Shown here in pieces: positions 9,454 through 16,646 of a stretch of 64,000 nucleotides of DNA. The notes under the pieces were generated by a model that was given only the letters and a program-made list of their open reading frames with translations, made no database searches and was not told where the DNA came from. This stretch comes from Marmoricola sp. URHB0036 (lineage in GTDB: Bacteria; Actinomycetota; Actinomycetes; Propionibacteriales; Nocardioidaceae). Each line of letters opens with the position of its first letter. Position 1 is the stretch's first letter. The stretch is from positions 124,001 through 188,000 of the forward strand of contig NZ_AUEP01000013.1 in assembly GCF_000426045.1 (NCBI RefSeq), in the 5' to 3' direction. The translations under genes and the position numbers were made by a program.

Positions 9454-10463
9454 AGCTCGGTGGCGCCGCGCAGCGCCGCCTCCTCCCACCAGGCCAGCTC
9501 GTCGTCGTACCCGGCCAGGCACTTCTCCCACCCGAACTGGACGAGTCCACCGAGGAGGGCGAGGGCGAGCTGTCTGTCCCACCAGGGCTCGGTGTCCACT
9601 CCACACGACTCCAGGGCTTCCCGGTAGGTCGCGATGCACGCCTCCTTGGTGATCGGGAGCCGGCGGCAGTTGATCGCGAGGTACCACGCGAGCTCGGCGG
9701 CTCCGGGGCCTCGTCCCGGCATCTCCCAGTCGAGCAGGATCGTGTGTCCCTCGTCGTCGGCGCCGAGGTTGAACAGCTTCCAGTCGCCGTGCAGGAACGT
9801 CTGCGGGGTCGTCTCCAGTGCCTCGACGAGTCGGCCCGGGTCCCAGGCCAGGGGCAGCACCACCGCGGCGGCGCGCGGCGCGACCTCGTCCAGACGGTCC
9901 CAGCCCTGCCCGATCAGCGGTGGTACGACGTGTCCGGAGCCCAGCTCGGCCTCGGCGATCGCCGTCCACGGCGAGAGCATCAGGTAGCGGTGCAGGGGAG
10001 GAGTGACCTCCAGCTCGGGGCCGGCGTCCCAGAACGCCGCCTGGAGCTTGCCCATGTGGGTGAGGAACTGCTGGTTGAGCTCCTCGGAGATCGGGGCGTC
10101 CTCGTCGGGGAGCAGCCAGGCCGAGACGTCCTGCATCACCAGCGCGACCCGTCGCGAACCCGGTGGTCGGGCCGGGTCGGGCCCGGCGGCGACGACGGGT
10201 TGGCCGATGCAGGCGGGGAGCCGGTCGAGGATGCCGCGCTCCCAGAGCTGCACCGTGTAGCAGGAGAGGTCGCCCAGTGCGCGCATCGTCCAGTCCGCTG
10301 CGGGGTCGAGTCGCTTGACCACCAGCGCTGTGCCGTCGACCTGGATCCGCTCCAGCCGGGCACCCGACACCCCGGCGGTCTGCAGCGTCTCGGCGTCGGT
10401 GGCGGCGTCCAGGATCTCCTCGACCGATCCCCAGCTTCCTTCGGGTCGCATGAGCCCTCCCAC
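9450..10463 (-). CDS. aminoglycoside phosphotransferase-family kinase
   Basis: 337 aa. The kinase catalytic motif HGDWKLFN (residues 225-232) and metal-binding Asp245 in LLDWEMPG mark the APH/choline-kinase fold; the N-lobe Lys is in ALVVKRL. The family phosphorylates antibiotics, choline, sugars or small metabolites, and nothing here shows resistance. The GTG at 10463 is taken as the start; an ATG at 10451 with GGAGG 4 nt upstream is equally possible. It is translationally coupled to the downstream methyltransferase gene, suggesting a joint small-molecule pathway. Confidence 0.8.
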   Translation of the reverse strand: MGGLMRPEGSWGSVEEILDAATDAETLQTAGVSGARLERIQVDGTALVVKRLDPAADWTMRALGDLSCYTVQLWERGILDRLPACIGQPVVAAGPDPARPPGSRRVALVMQDVSAWLLPDEDAPISEELNQQFLTHMGKLQAAFWDAGPELEVTPPLHRYLMLSPWTAIAEAELGSGHVVPPLIGQGWDRLDEVAPRAAAVVLPLAWDPGRLVEALETTPQTFLHGDWKLFNLGADDEGHTILLDWEMPGRGPGAAELAWYLAINCRRLPITKEACIATYREALESCGVDTEPWWDRQLALALLGGLVQFGWEKCLAGYDDELAWWEEAALRGATEL

Positions 10464-10485
10464 CGCTCATGCTGGATCCGGCTGG

Positions 10486-11295
10486 TCAGCCGGTCAAGGC
10501 GACGTCGTCCTCCATCGCAGCGACGAAGTCGCGCTTGACCTTGCGCCAGGCCTCGTCGGTCATGTCGCGGCGCCAGTACGGCGAGCAGGACATGTCCTGC
10601 CGGGTCAGACCCCGGTCTGCCAGCAGGTGCCGTCGGATCTGCCGGATCTCGTCGGCCTCTCCGTGCACGAACGCGTGCACCGGTCCGGGTGGGAAGGTGA
10701 GGTCGCGGACGGCCTCGGCCAGCAGCGACTCGTCGCGCTCGTCGCCGCGTCGGTGGACCCAGGCCAGCTCGACGTCGCCGGCGCACGCGAGGTCGACCTC
10801 GTGCTCGGGTCCGTCGCAGAGCAGGCGGACGAGCGTCGTCGTCCCCGCCGGCACGGCCTCGAGCGAGGCAGCGATCGCGGGCAGTGCGGACTCGTCTCCG
10901 ACCATCAGCAGCCAGTGGGCTTCCGGCTCGGGGACGTAGCCGCCGCTGGGGCCCTCGAACACCAGCACGTCGCCCGGACGCGCGCTCATCGCCCACGCTC
11001 CCGCGACGCCGGTGTCGCCGTGCACCACGAAGTCGATGGTCAGCCGCTGCCGGTCGGCGTCCCAGTCGCGCACGGTGTAGCGGCGGCGGGCCGGCCAGGT
11101 CTCCTGGGGGTGCTCGTCGCGCACCTGGGCCGGCTCGAAGACCGCGCCGTACGGCGCACCATCGGGCGGGAAGGCGAGGTTCACGTAGGCGTCGGTCGCC
11201 TCGACCATCGTGAACCGGTCGAGGTCCCCTCCGCCGAGGACCACCCGGACCATGCTCGGCGTGATCCTGCTGGTCTCCACCACACGTCCGTGCAC
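10486..11295 (-). CDS. siderophore-interacting FAD/NAD(P)H reductase (ViuB/SIP family)
   Basis: 269 aa with the SIP signatures: FAD-binding RRRYTVRDWD, then PGDVLVFEGPSGGYVP, WLLMVGDESALPAI and a C-terminal YWRRDMTDEAWR. By family it reduces ferric siderophores in the cytosol to release iron. The GTG start has GAGAGGGAGG about 5 nt upstream. An IdeR/DtxR-type iron box lies 26 bp upstream of the start, so iron repression is expected. No siderophore transporter or synthetase is next to it. Confidence 0.9.
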   Translation of the reverse strand: MHGRVVETSRITPSMVRVVLGGGDLDRFTMVEATDAYVNLAFPPDGAPYGAVFEPAQVRDEHPQETWPARRRYTVRDWDADRQRLTIDFVVHGDTGVAGAWAMSARPGDVLVFEGPSGGYVPEPEAHWLLMVGDESALPAIAASLEAVPAGTTTLVRLLCDGPEHEVDLACAGDVELAWVHRRGDERDESLLAEAVRDLTFPPGPVHAFVHGEADEIRQIRRHLLADRGLTRQDMSCSPYWRRDMTDEAWRKVKRDFVAAMEDDVALTG

Positions 11296-11320
11296 GCGGG
11301 CCTCCCTCTCGTCGGTGAAC

Positions 11321-11339
11321 TTAGGTCAGCCTAACTAGG
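11321..11339 (-). promoter_or_regulatory. IdeR/DmdR1-type iron box
   Basis: TTAGGTCAGCCTAACTAGG on the + strand. It keeps the core of the 19-bp consensus of actinobacterial iron regulators (TTAGGTTAGSCTAACCTAA), with mismatches mainly in the last four bases. It sits just upstream of the siderophore-interacting protein gene and covers the stop codon of the sulfotransferase gene. Iron-dependent repression of the SIP gene is inferred. Confidence 0.75.
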
Positions 11340-12225
11340 AGAGCAAGCGAGCGGGCTGGCGCCAGGGCAGTGGCTCGCCCAGCAGCACCTCGAGCCGGTC
11401 GTCGTACGGCGCGTAGTGCTCCTCGAGCCGCGCCCTCGCCCGGGGAGTCATCTCGGCCGGGGGCGACGGGTTCCACCGGCCGAAGCCGGCCGCGGGCACG
11501 TGCGGCGGCAGCCCGAGGAACTCCAGCACGCGGGCGTACTCCGGCTCGGGCGTCTCGGAGAACCGTTCGGAGAACAGCACGTGCACGTTCTCGCGACCCA
11601 GCTCGGCGAAGAACAGCTCGAGCCGGTCGACGTACTGCCCGCGACGGACGAACGAGCTGTGCCGGTCGGCCCAGCTGAGGTACGACGGATCGGCCGCCAT
11701 CCGCTCGCGTTCGCCGACGTTGCGCAACGGCTCGAGCTCGATCGCCTCGTCGAAGCTGACCGAGTCGAACCCGCGAGCCACGTTGTGCCGGTGGGCGGAG
11801 TGGGCACGCTCGACGGGGTCGCGGAGCATCACGATCGCCTTCACCCCCGGCAGGTCGCGAGCGATCCGGTGCACCGCCTCCGGGTGGTCGAGGTAGTAGC
11901 CGCTGGCCTCCATCGCCAGTGGCGGCCGTTCGGACTGTCCGGAGCGCCACTGGGCGACGGCCCGGACCGGGAAGTGGCCGCGGTACCAGCGCGGTCCCTG
12001 GGGGTAGTGCACGTCGAAGTAGTTGACGCTCTTGTGCAGCACCGGAGGAGCGACGAGCGGGTGCTCGATGAGCGCCCGGTGCAGGGCGGTGGTCCCGCAC
12101 CGGTTCCCGCCGCACATCAGGAAGTCGGGAATCATCCGCAGTCCGGCCGTGTAGCGGCCGAACGTCCGGGACACCTGTCGCCCGCGGCGCTTGACCCACA
12201 TGGGGGCGTCGGCCCGGGTGATCAT
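11335..12225 (-). CDS. sulfotransferase family protein
   Basis: 296 aa. The PAPS 5'-phosphosulfate loop is seen as CGGNRCGTTALHRAL and the 3'-phosphate-binding segment as VMLRDPVERAHSAHRH, the two diagnostic motifs of PAPS-dependent sulfotransferases. It most resembles bacterial enzymes that sulfate glycans or lipids; the substrate is unknown. The ATG at 12225 overlaps the antiporter stop (ATGA), which fixes the start although the frame stays open far upstream. It is last in a phosphatase-antiporter-sulfotransferase operon. Confidence 0.85.
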   Translation of the reverse strand: MITRADAPMWVKRRGRQVSRTFGRYTAGLRMIPDFLMCGGNRCGTTALHRALIEHPLVAPPVLHKSVNYFDVHYPQGPRWYRGHFPVRAVAQWRSGQSERPPLAMEASGYYLDHPEAVHRIARDLPGVKAIVMLRDPVERAHSAHRHNVARGFDSVSFDEAIELEPLRNVGERERMAADPSYLSWADRHSSFVRRGQYVDRLELFFAELGRENVHVLFSERFSETPEPEYARVLEFLGLPPHVPAAGFGRWNPSPPAEMTPRARARLEEHYAPYDDRLEVLLGEPLPWRQPARLLS

Positions 12226-13583
12226 GCGGCCGACCTGCCGGCAGACGTCGCGAGATCGGGCTGGTCGTGCTCGGCAATGGTCAGGTCCAGGTCGTCGATC
12301 GACACGCGCTCGAGGTAGATGCCGGCCGCGACCGAGGTGAGGATCGCCAGCAGGACGAGCCAGATGTAGAACTCCTCGTTGACGATGCCGGCGCCGAGCG
12401 CGACGGTCGCGAGGACGATGCCCGGACCGCCGCGCGCGTTGAGGGCGACCGAGAGATGTCGCGTGGGCCGGTCGGGGAGACCGGCCAGCCGGCCGCCGAC
12501 GTAGGTCGACGCCGCCTTGACCAGGCACGCGCCGGTGAGGAACACCAGGAACCAGCCGACCTCGAACCCGTGGGCCAGGTTCAGGTTCACCCCGACGAGG
12601 GCGAAGTAGCAGGGGATGAAGAAGGCGAACGCGAACCTGCGGATCGAGTCCTGGGCCGCGCTGCGCCGCTCCTCGACCTCGTCCGGGCCAGCGGAACCGC
12701 GGCGGGGCGTGCCGACGAAGATGCCGGCGACGAACGCCCCGAGGAACGCCTCGAGGTCCAGGACCAGGAAGCCGACCACGAAGGCCAGCAGCACGATCAG
12801 CCGACGCGACGTGGTGCTCAGCGGGCCCTTCACGCCCGGATGCGCGCCGATCCACTGGTTGACCCGTGGTGCGAAGGCGAACAGCAGCACGAGCAGGCCG
12901 AGGGTCGTCAGCGTGTGGTAGAGGATGTCGGCCGTCGACCCGGCCTGGAGACCCAGCGCACCGGGAAGCCCGGTCGCGGGTCCGGAGGGTGTGGCCAGGT
13001 CGACGGCGACGGCCAGTACGACGTACAGGATCACGTCCTCGACGACCGCGACACCGAGCACGACGCGGGCGAAGCCGGTCCGCAGGAGACCGAGGTCGTG
13101 CATGATCCGCGAGATCACCGGGATCGACGTGACCGCGACGGCGATCGCGAAGACCAGCACGAAGGAGGTCTGGTTGGCGTTCTCGCCCCACAGCGAGTCC
13201 ATGGGGACGAGGGCCACCGCGAGCAGCCCGAAGGCGAAGGGGACCACGAGACCCACCGAGCTGACAGCCCCGATGACCCGTCGCTCGGTGCCCCGCATCC
13301 GGCGGCGGGCATCGACGCCGGCGATGAACATCAGCAGGAACAGGCCCAGCTGTTGGACGAACCCGATGACTGCGCGGGTGGTGAGGTCGTCGGTGAACAT
13401 CCAGGCCACCGCGCCTGGCCAGACCTGGCCGAGCACCGTCGGGCCGAGGACGAGGCCACCGAGGATCTCGCCGATGACCCGGGGCTGGCGGAACCGCTGG
13501 AACAGGGCGCCGCCGGCGTGCGCGACGAGGAGCAGGGCCAGCAGCGCGATCGCGACCCGCGTCAGGTCGGCCGAGGTGATCAC
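12222..13583 (-). CDS. CPA2-family cation:proton antiporter
   Basis: 453 aa with about 12 hydrophobic helices. KefB/NapA-like features include FQRFRQPRVIGEILGGLVLGP, LFMFIAGVDARR-type helices and GMALNARG-like SVALNARGGPG. It exchanges Na+ or K+ for H+ at the cytoplasmic membrane. No C-terminal TrkA-N/RCK domain is present. The GTG start lies 7 bp after the phosphatase stop; the 3' end overlaps the sulfotransferase start. Confidence 0.88.
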   Translation of the reverse strand: MITSADLTRVAIALLALLLVAHAGGALFQRFRQPRVIGEILGGLVLGPTVLGQVWPGAVAWMFTDDLTTRAVIGFVQQLGLFLLMFIAGVDARRRMRGTERRVIGAVSSVGLVVPFAFGLLAVALVPMDSLWGENANQTSFVLVFAIAVAVTSIPVISRIMHDLGLLRTGFARVVLGVAVVEDVILYVVLAVAVDLATPSGPATGLPGALGLQAGSTADILYHTLTTLGLLVLLFAFAPRVNQWIGAHPGVKGPLSTTSRRLIVLLAFVVGFLVLDLEAFLGAFVAGIFVGTPRRGSAGPDEVEERRSAAQDSIRRFAFAFFIPCYFALVGVNLNLAHGFEVGWFLVFLTGACLVKAASTYVGGRLAGLPDRPTRHLSVALNARGGPGIVLATVALGAGIVNEEFYIWLVLLAILTSVAAGIYLERVSIDDLDLTIAEHDQPDLATSAGRSAA

Positions 13584-13590
13584 GGACGCC

Positions 13591-14199
13591 TCACGCAGCC
13601 ACGGGCATGCGGACCAGCTGGATGTCGGAGCCGTCGACGTCGAAGACGCACACCGAACCGTTGGGCAGCTCGTGCCGCCAGTTCTCGCGTGGGTGGTCGG
13701 TGACGTTGGCGATCACCAGCCGGAGCATGGCGGCGTGGCTGACCGCGCCGATGGTCTCGCCGGGGTGCAGCAGGGCGATCGTCCGCAGGGCCAGCAGCAT
13801 CCGCTCGGCGGCGCGGGCCAGGCTCTCGCCACCGGGACACACGGCGTCGGGTGCGTAGGTCTGGTACCTGGCGTAGGCCATCTCGTCGTGGGCCTTGGCC
13901 TCCTCGCTCGTGAGTCCTTCCCACGCGCCGTAGTCGAGGTTCAGGAAACCCGGCATGTCCGTGACGCTGGTCAGGCCGGCGGCATCGGCGATGACGCGGG
14001 CGGTGTCGCGCGCCCTGCGGCATGGGCTGGAGTAGATGGTGTGGCTCAAGCCGAGGTCCTGGAGCTCGTCGGCGGCGGACCACGCGTCCTGCCAGCCGCC
14101 GGCGTCGAGGGGTACGTCGCGGCGTCCGCGGTAGCGGTTGGCGCGGTTCAGCAGCGTGGTGCCGTGACGGACAAGGTGGATGCGGGTGCTGCTCGACAT
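13591..14199 (-). CDS. histidine phosphatase family protein (phosphoglycerate mutase-like)
   Basis: 202 aa. The catalytic phospho-His motif LVRHGTT is near the N-terminus and the second His is in GAVSHAAML; the intermediate Arg/Glu positions also fit the branch-1 fold. By family it is a cytosolic phosphatase or mutase; GpgP, CobC and broad-specificity enzymes are all possible. GGGGGAA precedes the ATG. It is first gene of the operon with the antiporter and sulfotransferase and divergent from the ornithine cyclodeaminase-family gene. Confidence 0.85.
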   Translation of the reverse strand: MSSSTRIHLVRHGTTLLNRANRYRGRRDVPLDAGGWQDAWSAADELQDLGLSHTIYSSPCRRARDTARVIADAAGLTSVTDMPGFLNLDYGAWEGLTSEEAKAHDEMAYARYQTYAPDAVCPGGESLARAAERMLLALRTIALLHPGETIGAVSHAAMLRLVIANVTDHPRENWRHELPNGSVCVFDVDGSDIQLVRMPVAA

Positions 14200-14350
14200 C
14201 AGTTCCCCCGATGGTTAGCACGAGTAAGTTGAGTGAAGAAGTCATATTTCAACCCACCGCCGGTGAACGAGCAAGAACGGCACGAGATCGTCACAGAGCG
14301 ATCTAGACCGGCTGACTCCCACCCAACGTGGGGCCAACCAGACTGGGCCC

Positions 14351-15340
14351 ATGCTGATCCTGGGTCGCGCGGAGACGGAGTCGGTGCTCGACCACGACGC
14401 GATGAGACGCGCGCTGCGCGCCGCCATGGAGGACGTCAGCGCCGGACGGGCGTCGAGCCCGTCCCGGATCGCGGCCCTGGTGCCGGACGCAGGACTCCTC
14501 GCGGCCATGCCCGCGTACCTGCCGAACGGTGGGGGACTGGCGGCCAAGCTGGTCAGCCTGTTCCCGGGCAACGCGGGCGGTCGACTGCCGACGCACCAGG
14601 CCGTCGTGCTCATCTTCGACCCCGAGTCCGGCGAGCCGGTGGCCCTGCTCGACGGGACGTCGATCACCACGCGTCGTACGGCCGCCGGGTCCGCGCTCTC
14701 CGCCGAGCTCCTGGCCCGGGACGACGCCGAGACGCTGGCGATCCTCGGCACTGGCGTGCAGGCGCAGGCGCACGCCGAGGCCATGGTGCGCGTGCGACCG
14801 ATCCGGCGCCTGCGGGTCGCCGGTCGCCGTCCCGACCACGTGGCCACGCTGTGCTCCGAGCTCGAGCGTGCGCTCGGGCTGGAGGTCCGGCCGGCCGAGA
14901 GCTACGCCGAGGCATGTGCGGACGCGGACATCGTCTGCGCCGCCACCCATGCCACCGAGCCGGTGGTGCAGCGCGAGTTCCTGCGGTCCGGCGTGCACGT
15001 GACCTCGGTGGGCTTCAACACCGAGGGGCGTGAGGTCGACTCCGCGACCGTGGCGGCCGCACTGGTGGTCGTCGAGTCGCGAGCCGCCGTACTCGCGGAT
15101 CCGCCGGCCGGCTGCAACGACCTGCGCCAGCCGATCGAGGAGGGCCTGATCGGGCCCGAGCACGTCCATGCCGAGATCGGCGAGCTGCTCCTGGGCACGA
15201 GGACGGGTCGCACCTCGCCGGACCAGATCACGCTCTACAAGTCCGTCGGCATCGCCGCCCAGGACGTGGCGGCCGCGCACCTCGTCCTGACAGCGGCTCG
15301 GGAGCAGGGCCTCGGCCAGGAGATCGATCTCTTCGCCTGA
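14351..15340 (+). CDS. ornithine cyclodeaminase / mu-crystallin family protein
   Basis: 329 aa. Catalytic-type Lys66 in GGLAAKLVSLFPGN, the NAD-binding loop LAILGTGVQAQAHA and VTSVGFNTEGREVD near the C-terminal third are typical of the family. Members deaminate ornithine to proline, reduce imines or act as alanine dehydrogenases; this one cannot be assigned more closely. A -10-like CAGACT lies exactly 6 nt before the ATG and there is no Shine-Dalgarno, suggesting a leaderless mRNA. Confidence 0.88.
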   Translation: MLILGRAETESVLDHDAMRRALRAAMEDVSAGRASSPSRIAALVPDAGLLAAMPAYLPNGGGLAAKLVSLFPGNAGGRLPTHQAVVLIFDPESGEPVALLDGTSITTRRTAAGSALSAELLARDDAETLAILGTGVQAQAHAEAMVRVRPIRRLRVAGRRPDHVATLCSELERALGLEVRPAESYAEACADADIVCAATHATEPVVQREFLRSGVHVTSVGFNTEGREVDSATVAAALVVVESRAAVLADPPAGCNDLRQPIEEGLIGPEHVHAEIGELLLGTRTGRTSPDQITLYKSVGIAAQDVAAAHLVLTAAREQGLGQEIDLFA

Positions 15341-15349
15341 GGGGACTCG

Positions 15350-15399
15350 CTTGCGTCATACGAATCGTGCCCTCAAGGCCACCATTCGTATGACGCAAG
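15350..15399. repeat. perfect 16-bp inverted repeat with 18-nt loop
   Basis: Arms CTTGCGTCATACGAAT (15350-15365) and its exact complement (15384-15399). The loop itself is nearly self-complementary (GTGCC facing GGCCAC), so the whole 50 nt can form one long hairpin. It starts 10 bp after the stop of the ornithine cyclodeaminase-family gene. It may be an intrinsic terminator without a U-tract or a dispersed palindromic element; the arms are notably AT-rich for this genome. Confidence 0.7.
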
Positions 15400-15514
15400 G
15401 CGTGACCACTGTCCGAGATGGATGGTTTGCCGGAATTCGGCACGGGTAGGCGAGAGGTAGGAGCGGTGCGGAGACTCGCCGCAGACGGCACCATCACGCT
15501 GGCGAGGAGCCCCG

Positions 15515-15910
15515 ATGATTCTCACGTCACCGAGCAAGGATGTTGACCAGGCGCCACCCGTGACGACCACGTTCGACGTCCCGGAGGACCGACGCGTCAC
15601 CCGTCTGCCGAGCCGGACCCGGCGCGAGCGCATCGACTGGGAGCGCGCCGAACGGCTGCACTCGTTCGTCAAGGAGCGGGCGCTCGAGCGACTCGCGGAG
15701 GCCGAGCAGCGCCACGACCTGACCGCGCTACGGGCCGAGCGCCAGCAGGTGCACGCGATCGAGGCCATCTTCACCCAGGCCCGTCGACGCCGGGGAGTCG
15801 TGGCGGCGTGCGCCATCACCTTCTTCCGGGGACGGGCGATGCGCGACGCCCAGCACCCGGACTTCCTGGGGGAGTGGCTGGGCACGACTCGGCAGCCGCG
15901 GTCAGCCTGA
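15515..15910 (+). CDS. hypothetical protein, 131 aa
   Basis: It starts at ATG with GAGGAG 5 nt upstream, a good ribosome site. The protein is charged, with a Glu/Arg-rich, probably helical middle (ERAERLHSFVKERALERLAE) and a more hydrophobic C-terminal part (VVAACAITFFRGRAMRDAQ). No family is recognised. Its last codons overlap the convergent gene by 9 bp. Confidence 0.6.
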   Translation: MILTSPSKDVDQAPPVTTTFDVPEDRRVTRLPSRTRRERIDWERAERLHSFVKERALERLAEAEQRHDLTALRAERQQVHAIEAIFTQARRRRGVVAACAITFFRGRAMRDAQHPDFLGEWLGTTRQPRSA

Positions 15911-16552
15911 GCCGTCCGGTGCTGCCGCATGGTCGGCTGCGGCGCGGGCGGCCCCTTCGCGGAAGAACTCCGTCAGCGACCCGACGTCCGGCACCTCGGT
16001 CATCAGTCGGGTCGCCCCGAACGGGCGGTTCCAGAACCGGCCGACGCGCGGTTGCCACGGCCCGACGTACGCATAGGGCTCGTCGACGTGGCGGTCACCG
16101 GGGGAGACGCCGTAGTTGACGTCGTCCCGCGAGATCCCGACGTCGAAGTGCTCGGGCCAGAGCACCGGTTCCTGGGCGGGTGCGAACGCGCGCATGGCAG
16201 CGTCGCCGCGAGCGAGCGCCTCCACCAGCAGATGAACGGCGTCGGGTGCGATCTGCAGCGTGTCGTCCGTCCCCACTCCCGGGCCGTCGGCGTACACGTC
16301 ACGCAGGGGTCGCGCCCGTACGCCGGCGGCTCGGCCGAGCTCGGCAAAGGTGCCGCCGAGGGGCAACCGGGCGGTCGCGCCCACCAGCTCGAGCCCGTCG
16401 ACCCTGAGGTCGGGGTCCGCGGTGGTCCCGAACCCGCCTGGTGTCACCCGCAGGCGGATCGAGCCGGAGGTGTCGTACTGCGGTGCGGCGAGCACCATCT
16501 CGGCCACACCGTGCAGCGACTGCCGGGTGCGGTCCAGGTCAGCTGGGCTCAT
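15902..16552 (-). CDS. conserved hypothetical protein, 216 aa
   Basis: AAGGAGA precedes the ATG. The protein is soluble with no signal or membrane segment and contains WPEHFDVGISRDDVNYGVSPGD, a pattern I associate with uncharacterised actinobacterial proteins but cannot assign. It is divergent from the Rieske-ThDP fusion gene, with 94 bp between the starts, so the two may share a control region. Confidence 0.65.
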   Translation of the reverse strand: MSPADLDRTRQSLHGVAEMVLAAPQYDTSGSIRLRVTPGGFGTTADPDLRVDGLELVGATARLPLGGTFAELGRAAGVRARPLRDVYADGPGVGTDDTLQIAPDAVHLLVEALARGDAAMRAFAPAQEPVLWPEHFDVGISRDDVNYGVSPGDRHVDEPYAYVGPWQPRVGRFWNRPFGATRLMTEVPDVGSLTEFFREGAARAAADHAAAPDGSG

Positions 16553-16646
16553 CTGCGGATCTCCTTCTCGAACATCCTCGGCTCGACGTGTAACGCCACC
16601 GCGGTCGGCGGCACTGATGGGTGTCGCCGAACCGAGGAGTCGTTAC

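Noticed and set aside
9450-10463. Aminoglycoside resistance gene
   Set aside because: The kinase motifs only show the APH/choline-kinase fold; coupling to a methyltransferase gene argues for metabolism, and no known resistance enzyme is recognised.
14233-15033. Open frame starting GTG AAG AAG before the ornithine cyclodeaminase-family gene
   Set aside because: It becomes Arg/Gly-rich as soon as it enters the real gene. The first 35 codons look protein-like but have no support.
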